Source: a virus
Reading direction: 5' to 3' (one strand)
IMG/VR virus record: IMGVR_UViG_3300025520_000006
Span: 1-58,137 of that record
Length of the DNA: 58,137 bases
Every line of letters starts with the position of its first letter. The first letter of the stretch is position 1. Both the position numbers and the translations under genes were made by a program. Of the stretch, positions 7,027-15,215 are shown one piece after another. Under the pieces are notes generated by a model, which searched no databases, was not told where the DNA came from, and worked only from the letters and a program-made list of their open reading frames with translations.

Positions 7027-8037
7027 ATGGACGAGAATGAAGGCGCGCCGCCGGACGGCGGCGCGGCGGCGCTTGCTGCGACGCCGGCAACTTCGGAAAA
7101 CCCGTCGGCGCCCACGCCATCGCCTGCGCCCGGCGTGCGCCGCTATCCGCGCGTCGCCAGCGCCCTCACCGGTGAACCCTGGGCGATCGTTCCTTCCGAG
7201 CTCCATAAAATCGCGGCGATCGTTTCGCGCCATTCGATCGACGCCGGCAAGCAGGACGGCCCGCCCGCCTATATCAAACGCGACTATGAGGTGATGGCGG
7301 GGCCCAGTGCGCAGCGTCTCCCCGGCGCGAGTCGCGCCTTCCTGATCGACGGCGTCGCCATTCTGCCGATCACCGGCCCGATCTTTCCGCGGGCCAATAT
7401 GATGACGGAATTCTCGGGCGCGACATCGATCAGCACGCTGACCGACGATTATCGCAAGGCGCTGGAGAGTCCCGATGTCGGCGCCATCCTGCTGATGCTC
7501 GACAGCCCCGGCGGCGCCGTTTCCGGCGTCAACGCCTTTGCGGACATCGTGTCGGCTGGGAAGAAGAAGAAATACACCACGGCCTTCGTCGCCGGCGCGG
7601 CCGCGTCGGCGGCCTATTGGATCGCCAGCGCCGCGAGCGACATCGCGATGGAGCGAACCGCGATGGTCGGCTCGATCGGCGTCGTCGCCGCGATCCCGGC
7701 GCAAGTCGCGCCCGACGCCGACGGCGAGCTCTGGATCGAAATCGTATCCAGCAACGCGCCGAAGAAGCGGCCGGACCCGCTTTCCGAAGACGGGCGGGGC
7801 GAAGTCGTGTCGATGCTCGACGCGATCGAGGCGCAGTTCATCGCTGATATCGCGCGCGGCCGCGGCGTCTCGGTCGACAAGGTCAAATCCGAGTTCGGTC
7901 AAGGCGGCGTGATGATCGGCGCGGCAGCGGTGAAGGCGGGCATGGCGGACAAGGTCCAGAGCTATGACGCGACGCTCGCCGGGCTGCGCCGCATGGTCGC
8001 CAACAATCGAAAACTATCAGCCCTCAAAAGGGCCTGA
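7027..8037 (+). CDS. Prohead protease, S49 (SppA-like) family
   Basis: A 336-residue serine peptidase. The N-terminal 40 residues are low-complexity, rich in Ala and Pro. The core shows DSPGG (159-163) and the nucleophile loop GAAASAAYW with Ser194, followed by GSIGVV; the general-base lysine is expected in NAPKKRPDP (244-245). In this phage group S49 proteases process the capsid N-terminal scaffold domain. The gene lies between portal and capsid, the conserved position. Confidence 0.93.
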   Translation: MDENEGAPPDGGAAALAATPATSENPSAPTPSPAPGVRRYPRVASALTGEPWAIVPSELHKIAAIVSRHSIDAGKQDGPPAYIKRDYEVMAGPSAQRLPGASRAFLIDGVAILPITGPIFPRANMMTEFSGATSISTLTDDYRKALESPDVGAILLMLDSPGGAVSGVNAFADIVSAGKKKKYTTAFVAGAAASAAYWIASAASDIAMERTAMVGSIGVVAAIPAQVAPDADGELWIEIVSSNAPKKRPDPLSEDGRGEVVSMLDAIEAQFIADIARGRGVSVDKVKSEFGQGGVMIGAAAVKAGMADKVQSYDATLAGLRRMVANNRKLSALKRA

Positions 8038-8078
8038 GCTGGCGCATTCGCGCTTTTACTGGCCGAAAGGAGACTCCA

Positions 8079-9413
8079 ATGGCCGATATCGTGACCCTTC
8101 GCCAGAACCGCGCGAAGGCCTATGAGAAAATGGAAGCAAGCCTCGCCGCCGACGATTCCGACACGCGCCAGGCTGACTTCGACGCTGCCGCGGCGGAGGT
8201 CGAAGCGCTCGATCGTGAGATTGCCAACGCCGAACGCGTCCAGCGCCTGAAGGGCGACGGCGCGGTTGGCACGCTCGAGTCTGGCGATCCGAACGCGGTT
8301 CCGGCGCGCGGCTTCATGGCGAAATATCGCAACATGCCGGGGGCGAATGAAAGGCGTCCCGGCGCCATCCTTACGAGCGCGCAGTCTGCGGCCTTTGGCG
8401 ATCTGTTGATGGCGACGCGCCGCGCGAAAATCACTGGCCAGGTCGATCCCCTGCTGATTGAGGCGTCGCAGGGCGTGAATGAAGCTATCGCCGAGGATGG
8501 CGGCTTCCTCGTCGAGAAGGACATCGCCGACGGGCTGCTGATGCGCACCTTCGCTCAAGCCAATCTTGCGAGCAAGGTTCGTCGCATCCCGATCTCGGCG
8601 CGGTCCAACGGCGTCAAGATCAATGCGCTCAAGGACGATTCTCGCGCGACCGGCGCGCGTTGGGGTGGCATGCAGACCTATTGGATTGGCGAGGGCGACT
8701 CCCTCACCCCGACGCGTCCGAAGTTCCGCCAGATGAACCTTCAGCTCAAGAAGCTCGCCGGCATGCTCTATGCGACCAGCGAGGCTCTCGCCGACGCGAC
8801 GGCGCTGTCGTCGATCATCTCGGAAGCCTTCCCTGCCGAATTCTCTTTCATGATCGACGATGCGATCTTTGAAGGCGGCGGCGTGTCCAATCCGCTCGGC
8901 TTCATGAATGCCGGCTGTAAGGTGACGGTCGCCAAAGAGGCCGGCCAGGCCGCGAAGACGATCGAGTTCGAGAACATCACCAAGATGTGGGCGCGGTTGC
9001 CGGCGCGTTCGATGGCGAGCGCGGAATGGTGGATCAATCAGGACACACTGCCGCAGTTGATGGGCCTGAACATGGTCATCGGCACCGGCGGCATTCCGGT
9101 CTACTTGCCGCCCGGCGGGCTTTCGCAATCGCCTTACGGCACGCTGATGGGACGCCCGGTGATTCCGATCGAATACTGCTCGACGCTCGGCGCCGAGGGC
9201 GACATCGTTCTCGCCGATCCGACAAACTACGTCATGATCGACAAGGGCGATATCCAATACGCCACGTCCATCCATGTCGCGTTTGTGACCGATGAGCAGG
9301 CGTTCCGGTTTATCTACCGCTGCGATGGACAGCCTGTCGATGACAAGCCGGTGACTCCTTTCAAAGGAACGGACAAGCAGAGCACCTTCGTTACTCTCGC
9401 AACGCGAGCGTAA
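8079..9413 (+). CDS. Major capsid protein with N-terminal scaffold domain (HK97 fold)
   Basis: A 444-residue Phage_capsid family protein. Residues 1-65 are an acidic coiled coil (the delta or scaffold domain, expected to be removed by the adjacent S49 protease). The body has the AEDGGFLVEKDIADGL segment and the FDDAIFEGGGVSNPLGFMN-type loop of HK97-fold coat proteins. A good AGGAG ribosome site lies before the ATG, as suits a highly expressed gene. Confidence 0.96.
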   Translation: MADIVTLRQNRAKAYEKMEASLAADDSDTRQADFDAAAAEVEALDREIANAERVQRLKGDGAVGTLESGDPNAVPARGFMAKYRNMPGANERRPGAILTSAQSAAFGDLLMATRRAKITGQVDPLLIEASQGVNEAIAEDGGFLVEKDIADGLLMRTFAQANLASKVRRIPISARSNGVKINALKDDSRATGARWGGMQTYWIGEGDSLTPTRPKFRQMNLQLKKLAGMLYATSEALADATALSSIISEAFPAEFSFMIDDAIFEGGGVSNPLGFMNAGCKVTVAKEAGQAAKTIEFENITKMWARLPARSMASAEWWINQDTLPQLMGLNMVIGTGGIPVYLPPGGLSQSPYGTLMGRPVIPIEYCSTLGAEGDIVLADPTNYVMIDKGDIQYATSIHVAFVTDEQAFRFIYRCDGQPVDDKPVTPFKGTDKQSTFVTLATRA

Positions 9414-9420
9414 TCATTAG

Positions 9421-9447
9421 CGCGCGGCTCGACGGTCGCGCGCGTAT
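9421..9447 (+). other. Hairpin between capsid and decoration genes
   Basis: GCGCGCG and CGCGCGC form a 7-bp stem in the 58-bp gap after the capsid gene. There is no T-run. It may modulate message stability or expression ratio between coat and downstream proteins. Confidence 0.35.
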
Positions 9448-9471
9448 CGCTTCAAATTCAGGAGAAATCCA

Positions 9472-9945
9472 ATGTCGAATCTTACATTCGGCGAGCGTCA
9501 TGTCGTCAAGGGCCTCGACGCCGTCGCGGATGCTTTTGCCGGCACGGTCTATTCCGACGTCGTCAACATGGAAGCGTATGCCGCCGCTCGGTTCATCGTC
9601 CATAAGGGCGTCGGGACCACCGGCACATCGACGCTCACGCTCGAAGCCTGCGACGATGCGGCTGGCAACAATCCCGTCGCAATCCCGTTCAGCTACCAGG
9701 CCTATGCCGGCGCTGATGATGTTCCAGCCGACGTCGTGAACGCCACCGCGGCCGGGTTTGCGACAACTGCCGGCTCGAGCCAGCTTTATGTGCTCGAAGC
9801 GGAGTCGCAGCGCATGCCGGCGGCGAAGCCATGGTTGCGATTGAAGGCTGTCGAGGTCGCAAATGACCCCGTGCTCGGCGGCGTTCTTATCGAACTGCTC
9901 AAGCCGCGCTATGCGCGTCACGTCCCGGATACCGCGATCGCCTGA
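9472..9945 (+). CDS. Probable capsid decoration/accessory protein
   Basis: A 157-residue, beta-rich, Gly/Thr/Ala-rich protein with a good AGGAGA ribosome site. It lies immediately after the major capsid gene, where head-decoration proteins are usual. I see no catalytic motif. The role is inferred from position and composition. Confidence 0.65.
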   Translation: MSNLTFGERHVVKGLDAVADAFAGTVYSDVVNMEAYAAARFIVHKGVGTTGTSTLTLEACDDAAGNNPVAIPFSYQAYAGADDVPADVVNATAAGFATTAGSSQLYVLEAESQRMPAAKPWLRLKAVEVANDPVLGGVLIELLKPRYARHVPDTAIA

Positions 9946-10014
9946 TCGTCTGCGGGCTCACCCCTGTTTCGCTTTCACAGCGGCCCGTAAGGGTCGGAAC
10001 AAGGATTCTTCATC

Positions 10015-10722
10015 ATGACCACTCGTTCACGCTTCGCCGCCGGCGTCCTGACGTTCTTCGATCGCACGACGCGGGAAACCGTCCTTCCGGTTTCGCCAGT
10101 GTTTTTCGAAGATGATTTCCTTGGGCCGGCGCTCAACACCACGAAATGGACGGCGCTCGACACTGGCGCCGCGACGGAAGCCGTCGTGGCTGACTTGGCC
10201 AACGGCGCCGTCGGCCTCGCGCTTGACGCAACAAACGAAGTTCAGCTCGCCGGAATTTCTTGGAATGACCAGCGCACGCTGGCGCTCAACCAGGGCCTTA
10301 TTCTTGAGGCGCGGTTCCGTCTTTCTGTCCTCCCTTCAGCGGCGAGCGTGATTGCGGTGCTCGGGCTGCAGGGCGATCACAACGCCGCCGTCGACACGGT
10401 CGCGGAGTCCATTTGGTTCCGCGCCGACGGCAATGGGCAGATCACGGTCGAGAGCGACGACACGAGCCATGAAACGTCGAAAGTCGCCACTGGCGTCACC
10501 GTCACCACGGCGGATTGGGTCATTGGCAAGATCGACTGCACAGACATTGCCGATGTGAAGTTCTTCATCAACGGTAACCGCGTGGCCGAAGGCACGACCT
10601 TTAATATGAGCCAAGTCGCCGGGCTGGCGTTGCAGCCCGTGGCGCGTGTCAGTAAGAGCGCCGCGACGTCGGTGGGAACGATGCAGGTCGACTATATCCG
10701 CGCTTGGATGAACCGGGCGTAA
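10015..10722 (+). CDS. Virion protein with concanavalin-like (jelly-roll) fold, probable head decoration
   Basis: A 235-residue protein. The segment FFEDDFLGPALNTTKW (about 30-45) and the repeated strands ending in DYIRAW resemble LamG/concanavalin-like beta-sandwich domains that phages place on the head surface. It lies between capsid and connector genes. A carbohydrate-binding decoration role is an inference. Confidence 0.6.
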   Translation: MTTRSRFAAGVLTFFDRTTRETVLPVSPVFFEDDFLGPALNTTKWTALDTGAATEAVVADLANGAVGLALDATNEVQLAGISWNDQRTLALNQGLILEARFRLSVLPSAASVIAVLGLQGDHNAAVDTVAESIWFRADGNGQITVESDDTSHETSKVATGVTVTTADWVIGKIDCTDIADVKFFINGNRVAEGTTFNMSQVAGLALQPVARVSKSAATSVGTMQVDYIRAWMNRA

Positions 10723-10728
10723 TCGACG

Positions 10729-11358
10729 ATGTTCGCTGTCTCCGTCCCCGCGTCGGATCGCAGTCTTCTGACGCTCGACGAGCTTCGCGTCGCTCTCGAT
10801 CTCGACGGGTCAGAGAGCGACGTGAAGCTTTTGTCGATCGGGCTGGAGATTTCCGACGCGATTGCGGCGGCTTGCCGGGTTCCTGTCGACGGGATTATTC
10901 CGGCGACGCTCCGCCGTGAAACCATCATCGATACGATGCGACTGTGCCACGATCAGGAGCAACTGATCATGACGCGGCGCTTTGTCGACACGGTTTCCAG
11001 CATCACGGTCAACGGAATACCTCTTGATCCCGCGGAGTTTGAAATCGACAAGGCGGCGGGACTGGCGCGGCGCCTGTCGTCGTCAGGCTATTACACACGC
11101 TGGCCGAGCGGGATTGTCGTCATGACCTATACCGCTGGGTTCGAGGCGGTCCCAAGCGCTTTGAAGGACGCGGCGAAATTGGAGCTTGTCGCGAGATGGT
11201 CGCTGTCCGATCGAGATCCCGCCATCAAAAGAGATCGCACGCAGGGACTTGGAGAAACTGAGTATTTTCCAAGCTCCTCAGAAACGACGAATTCGCCGCT
11301 GATCTCCCCGGATGCGCGCGCAAAAATCAGCCCATACAGCTATCAGCCGGTGGTGTAG
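10729..11358 (+). CDS. Head-tail connector protein (gp6 / phiE125 gp8-like)
   Basis: A 209-residue protein. LLTLDELRVALDLDGSESD, the helical ISDAIAAACRV segment and a later GIVVMTYTAGFEAVP strand are characteristic of the adaptor that docks below the portal in HK97-like phages. Position after the decoration genes and before the neck genes agrees. Confidence 0.8.
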   Translation: MFAVSVPASDRSLLTLDELRVALDLDGSESDVKLLSIGLEISDAIAAACRVPVDGIIPATLRRETIIDTMRLCHDQEQLIMTRRFVDTVSSITVNGIPLDPAEFEIDKAAGLARRLSSSGYYTRWPSGIVVMTYTAGFEAVPSALKDAAKLELVARWSLSDRDPAIKRDRTQGLGETEYFPSSSETTNSPLISPDARAKISPYSYQPVV

Positions 11359-11361
11359 GAC

Positions 11362-11775
11362 ATGATCAGGCCGGGACTCTATACCATCGCCGATTACGCC
11401 GTCACCACGGCGGTTGCATCTCTGGCGCTCTCGCCGCTCGCCGATCTCGAAGGCATGGCGGAACTGTCGATCGAGTTCAATTTCGCCTATGGCAGCGGCG
11501 GCACAAGCGTGAAAGCGTGGCTGCAGACCTCGCTGTCGCAGGGCGTGCGCTGGCGCGATCTCGCCTGTTTCTCAGCAACTACGGCGTCGAAGAACCGCGA
11601 CTTCAGCCTGCGGCGCACCGCCGATACAGGCTTCTGGACGCCGGGCAGCGGGACGCTCGCCGATGACACGGTCGCGTCGAGCATCGTCTTTGGCGACAGG
11701 CTGCGCCTCCTGGTGACGTCTGTTGGAACCTATGCCGGCGGAACTGTGCTTTCGGCGCGCGCGGCCGCCGCGTGA
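11362..11775 (+). CDS. Small virion protein in the neck gene cluster
   Basis: A 137-residue beta-rich protein of unknown exact role, commonly found between the adaptor and head-closure genes in alphaproteobacterial siphoviruses. It begins 3 bp after the adaptor stop and its own stop overlaps the next gene. No motif gives a function. Confidence 0.6.
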   Translation: MIRPGLYTIADYAVTTAVASLALSPLADLEGMAELSIEFNFAYGSGGTSVKAWLQTSLSQGVRWRDLACFSATTASKNRDFSLRRTADTGFWTPGSGTLADDTVASSIVFGDRLRLLVTSVGTYAGGTVLSARAAAA

Positions 11776-12158
11776 ATATTCATCTTGCGCGGCTCAATCG
11801 CGATCTGAAGCGAAAAGGCGAGCGCATCAAACTGCGGCGCTACGCCGGCACGAACACGCAGATTTTCACGGAAGTCGACTTGCTGGCGTTCGTTCGGGGA
11901 TATTCGCCGCAACAGCTCGCGGCCGGCAGCGGCATTCAGGCGGTTGACAGCTTCGTGATCCTGTCGCCGACCGCATTGTTCGCTGCGCAATGGCCCGGCG
12001 GGCAACAGCCTCTGGAGCCGCCATTCAACCCAGATCCGCATCTGCCGAAGAAAGGCGATCGCGCCATCATTCAAGGGCGCACACGAACCGTGGAAGTGGC
12101 GTCGCCGATCTATGACGGCGACGAATTGGTCAGGATTGAAATGAGGGTTCTCGGGTAG
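11772..12158 (+). CDS. Putative head-closure protein
   Basis: A 128-residue protein with a GTG start that overlaps the previous stop (GTGA). Features are a basic N-terminus (LNRDLKRKG), beta strands, and a KKGDRAIIQGRTRTVE segment near residues 97-112, as in head-completion proteins that seal the connector. The assignment rests on gene order and fold-like features. Confidence 0.6.
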   Translation: MNIHLARLNRDLKRKGERIKLRRYAGTNTQIFTEVDLLAFVRGYSPQQLAAGSGIQAVDSFVILSPTALFAAQWPGGQQPLEPPFNPDPHLPKKGDRAIIQGRTRTVEVASPIYDGDELVRIEMRVLG

Positions 12159-12162
12159 GCCG

Positions 12163-12822
12163 ATGATCTCGACCAAATACGCGCCTTTCGATCGCGATGT
12201 GCTGTTCGATCTTGGCGGCCTGTCTCCGGAAGAGCAGAGCAAGGCGTTTGCGGCTTTCGCCCGTCAGGAAATCGCCATTGCCGATGCGCAGAACGAACGC
12301 GCGCTTGGGCGCGCCGTTTCATATGAAACCATCGTCGATCAGCGCCGTGGCGCCGCGCTCGAGAGCGTCTCGCCAAATGGCGTGATCCTCGCGAACTTCG
12401 ATCTCGGGTCCGACGTCGTCGAGTGGATTTGGGCAAAGCTGATCGCTCGGTCGCCAGTTCTTTCCGGCGCCTTCATAAAATGGATGCTCGTCTATGCCGA
12501 TGGCGTCGAAGTTGACGGTCCGGAAAGCATTCCGCCCGATGCACAGGAAATCGTGATTTTGTCGGCCGTCCCATATGCGCGGAAGATCGAACGCGGAAGC
12601 TCGAAGCAGGCGCCGGATGGCGTGTTCGAAGCTCTCGCGGCAATGGCCGCCCAGCGCTATGGCAATCAGGCGAGAATCCGCTTCTCGTATCGTTCGCCGA
12701 TTGGCGGCGGCACGCCGTTGGACAAATGGGCGACCGGCAATGCGGCGAAGGCTGGTCGCAAGCAGCGCCAGCAACTCTCCAAGAACACGCGCCAGCCGGC
12801 GATCATCATCCAGTTTCGCTGA
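12163..12822 (+). CDS. Tail-completion/neck protein (HK97 gp10-like position)
   Basis: A 219-residue protein between head closure and tail terminator. It contains a RSPVLSGAFIKWMLVYADG segment resembling gp10-type proteins, where substrate-like loops start SPVxTGxxRxS. The C-terminus is basic and ends in a beta strand. Role inferred from order. Confidence 0.65.
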   Translation: MISTKYAPFDRDVLFDLGGLSPEEQSKAFAAFARQEIAIADAQNERALGRAVSYETIVDQRRGAALESVSPNGVILANFDLGSDVVEWIWAKLIARSPVLSGAFIKWMLVYADGVEVDGPESIPPDAQEIVILSAVPYARKIERGSSKQAPDGVFEALAAMAAQRYGNQARIRFSYRSPIGGGTPLDKWATGNAAKAGRKQRQQLSKNTRQPAIIIQFR

Positions 12823-12831
12823 TGAGGGTAA

Positions 12832-13245
12832 ATGGCCTCTCTCGCCGTCATGAACGCCGTGGAAGCACGATTGCGCGCCGGCTGGAGCCGCGCGCCGATC
12901 GTCAGCGAAGCGAATACCGAGGGCGCTCAGCCCCTTGATGGCGGGCCGTATCTTACCGTCACCTACCCGGTCGCGGACGAAACGCAAATCAGCGTCGGCG
13001 CGCCTGGGGCCAACGCCTATCGGGAGGAAGGCGCGATCCGCTTCGTGCTGTCCGTGCCGTTCGGCACCGGGCTCTTGCAATGGGCCGCTTGGATCAACGA
13101 GCTGCGCGATTTGTTTCGCGGCAAGGTGTTCGACGGCGTCGTGACGTGGGAGTCTCCACCCTTCGCCGTCAATGACGATACGGAAAACGCGACGCGCTTC
13201 GAACTCAGTTTTGCGGTCCCGTATCGCTACGACGTCTTTGCCTAA
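12832..13245 (+). CDS. Tail terminator protein
   Basis: A 137-residue protein with the helix-strand layout of tail terminators of the DUF4128-like group: MNAVEARLRAGWSRAPI at the start, GPYLTVTYPV and FELSFAVPYRYD strands. It caps the tail tube at the chosen length and joins the tail to the head. It lies directly before the tail tube gene. Confidence 0.7.
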   Translation: MASLAVMNAVEARLRAGWSRAPIVSEANTEGAQPLDGGPYLTVTYPVADETQISVGAPGANAYREEGAIRFVLSVPFGTGLLQWAAWINELRDLFRGKVFDGVVTWESPPFAVNDDTENATRFELSFAVPYRYDVFA

Positions 13246-13358
13246 TTCGGCTTCGGCCGTCCGCCCATACACGCCCTTGGGCAAGGCGTTGGAGCGCTGT
13301 GAAGCGCCTCGTCCCGCGGTCCGTCGTGAGACGCCCGCAATGAGAAGGAAGCCCTCCT

Positions 13359-14285
13359 ATGCCGATTGCGCCGACCAGCCGCACGCGCGTCGCCTATATT
13401 GCCGAATCCGCCTTCGGCACGACGCCATCAACGCCGACATTCCTCGAAATTCGCCGCACCAGCGGCAATCTTCGCACGCGAAAAACAACCGCGGTTTCCG
13501 AGGAAATCCGTCTCGACCGCAACGTGCGCGCAGAATATCAGCTCGCCCAGGACGTCGAAGGGTCATATGATTTCGAGCTGACCTATGGCTCCTATGACGA
13601 TATCCTGGAGGCGGCTGTCGGCGGAGCATGGAATACGAACGTCCTCGTCAACGGGTCCGTTGAAAAAAGCCTCACCTTCGAGGAGACGATCGATGTTGGC
13701 GGCGGTAGCTTCGCCTATCACCGCTTCACCGGCGTCGAGGTCGACTCGCTGTCGCTGAACTTTACCGCACGCCGAGGCGTCACCGGCTCCGTTACCCTGC
13801 AAGGCAAGCAGGAAGCGCTCGATACGGCGATCATCTCCGGGGCCACCTATACGGCGCCGAACACGAACGTCATCGAAACGGCGAACAGCGTCGCGTCGCT
13901 GGCGGTCGCCAGCTTGTCGCCGGTCCCGATCGTGCGCAGCCTCTCGCTCAATATCGCCAACAATCTGCGCCGGCATGAAGTTCTGGGCTCGCTCTATACG
14001 AACAGCTTCGGCTCTGGCCAGTTGGACGTCACCGGCACGCTGGAAGCGTATTTCACGTCCAACGCGCTCTATCAGGCGGTGCTCGACCATGGCACGGGCG
14101 CGCTGGCGCTGACGATTGGTTCGGTGACGGCCAAGAAATACACGATCTCGCTTCCCGTCATTCAGTTTCTCGACGGGGCCAAAAGGCTCGGCGGGAAGAA
14201 CGATGACGTCATGGTGTCGATCCCGTTCCGCGCGGTCGCTGACTCGGCGCCGAAGTCGATCTCAATCACGAGGGCCGTTGCGTAA
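13359..14285 (+). CDS. Major tail tube protein
   Basis: A 308-residue protein. RVAYIAESAFGTTPSTP at the N-terminus, followed by a conserved EIRLDR strand and GSYDFELTYGSYDDILEAAVGG, is the typical pattern of tail tube proteins in this phage group. It polymerises around the tape measure protein to make the non-contractile tail. An AAGGAAG ribosome site precedes the ATG. Confidence 0.88.
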   Translation: MPIAPTSRTRVAYIAESAFGTTPSTPTFLEIRRTSGNLRTRKTTAVSEEIRLDRNVRAEYQLAQDVEGSYDFELTYGSYDDILEAAVGGAWNTNVLVNGSVEKSLTFEETIDVGGGSFAYHRFTGVEVDSLSLNFTARRGVTGSVTLQGKQEALDTAIISGATYTAPNTNVIETANSVASLAVASLSPVPIVRSLSLNIANNLRRHEVLGSLYTNSFGSGQLDVTGTLEAYFTSNALYQAVLDHGTGALALTIGSVTAKKYTISLPVIQFLDGAKRLGGKNDDVMVSIPFRAVADSAPKSISITRAVA

Positions 14286-14482
14286 TGAAACAGGTCGAAA
14301 TACTGACCACGTTCAGTGGCTATCCAGACGATACCGTTGCCTCGGAGACGACTTATGTGGCCGGCGCCAAGCCAAAACTTCAGGACGCGTTCGCCGACCT
14401 CATCATCAAAAAGGGCCTCGCCAGGGAAATCGTCGATCATCCCGCCCGTGCCGCCAATGTGAAATCGGAGTCAGCACCGTGA
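14285..14482 (+). CDS. Small protein between tail tube and assembly chaperone
   Basis: A 65-residue product. Its ATG overlaps the tube stop by one base, and its stop overlaps the GTG start of the chaperone. Short proteins of unknown role are usual at this place. No domain recognised. Confidence 0.65.
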   Translation: MKQVEILTTFSGYPDDTVASETTYVAGAKPKLQDAFADLIIKKGLAREIVDHPARAANVKSESAP

Positions 14483-14880
14483 AGCTTTCGAACATCAAAA
14501 GAAATGTCGCCGCCGAGAAATCCGGGCGCTGGATCGACGTCAAACTGCCTGAGTTTGACGGCGTGTCCTTTAAGGTGCGCGGCCTCGGCAATCCTGATTA
14601 CGAGGCGCTGAAAGCAAGGCTTTTTGAGACGCGCTCCCCGGCGGATCGGGAGAAAGACCTCACCGCCGATGAAATCGCGCAGTTGCTCAGCGAAACGATT
14701 TTGCTCGGCTGGCGCGGCATCCTGAATGATGACAATACGCCGCTGGTCTTCGATCTGCCAACGGCCATGAAGCTACTCGCAGACCAGGATTACGGCGACT
14801 TCCGATCCGCTGTAATCTGGGCGGCGCAGAACGTCGGCCGTGACCGCTACGCCAGCGCGGAGCAAGACGCAAAAAACTAA
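14479..14880 (+). CDS. Tail assembly chaperone, short form (gpG-like)
   Basis: A 133-residue protein with a GTG start in a GTGA overlap. It binds the tape measure protein and recruits tube subunits during tail assembly. The last sense codons read GCA AAA AAC before the TAA stop, which sets a canonical A-AAA-AAC slippery heptamer at 14871-14877. A long frame without stops follows in the -1 register, so a fused longer form is expected. Confidence 0.85.
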   Translation: MKLSNIKRNVAAEKSGRWIDVKLPEFDGVSFKVRGLGNPDYEALKARLFETRSPADREKDLTADEIAQLLSETILLGWRGILNDDNTPLVFDLPTAMKLLADQDYGDFRSAVIWAAQNVGRDRYASAEQDAKN

Positions 14881-15212
14881 CCGACGCTCTGCGCTGGACG
14901 CTGGAATGGGGCGGCTCTGCGGAATGGCTCGCCGAGGCGGCGCAAGAGCACGGGATTGTGCCGAAGGCGATCGCCGACCGCGTCGACCCTGCCAAACATC
15001 TTCTCATCGTTTGGCGAGCATTCTGGGCGCTGACGAATGATCGGCCCTTCGGCGCGCTCGGCGGGTTAGGCTACATCCCCTTTATCGCGATCGACCGCTA
15101 TGCCGAGCGCTACGGCATCTCCGGCGTTGATGAATTCGAGCGGTTCCAAACGCTGCTGCGCCAGATGGACGACGCCTACCTGGCGTGGATCGGCGAGCAT
15201 AAGGACGATTGA
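14479..15212 (+). CDS. Tail assembly chaperone, -1 frameshift form (gpGT-like)
   Basis: Slippage by -1 at 14871-14877 would make the ribosome re-read base 14877 and continue from CTA ACC through to the stop at 15210-15212. This adds 111 residues to the 133-residue short form, for 244 in all. The added part starts LTDALRWTLEWGG and includes FWALTNDRPFG and GYIPFIAIDRYAERYG. The second part has no start codon of its own at a sensible position, apart from a GTG at 14958 in mid-domain. The layout matches the lambda gpG/gpGT arrangement. Confidence 0.85.
14871..14877 (+). promoter_or_regulatory. -1 programmed frameshift site A-AAA-AAC
   Basis: The heptamer lies in the correct register (gcA AAA AAC) and is followed at once by the zero-frame stop TAA. 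The -1 frame is open on both sides of it. This is the canonical form of the slippery site in tailed-phage tail chaperone genes. Confidence 0.88.
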
Positions 15213-15215
15213 CGC

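Noticed and set aside
7962-9275. A 437-codon minus-strand frame opposite the capsid gene
   Set aside because: Shadow of the capsid gene; arginine-rich with no recognisable fold.
12319-13284. A 321-codon minus-strand frame across the neck genes
   Set aside because: Spans several well-supported plus-strand genes and has shadow composition.
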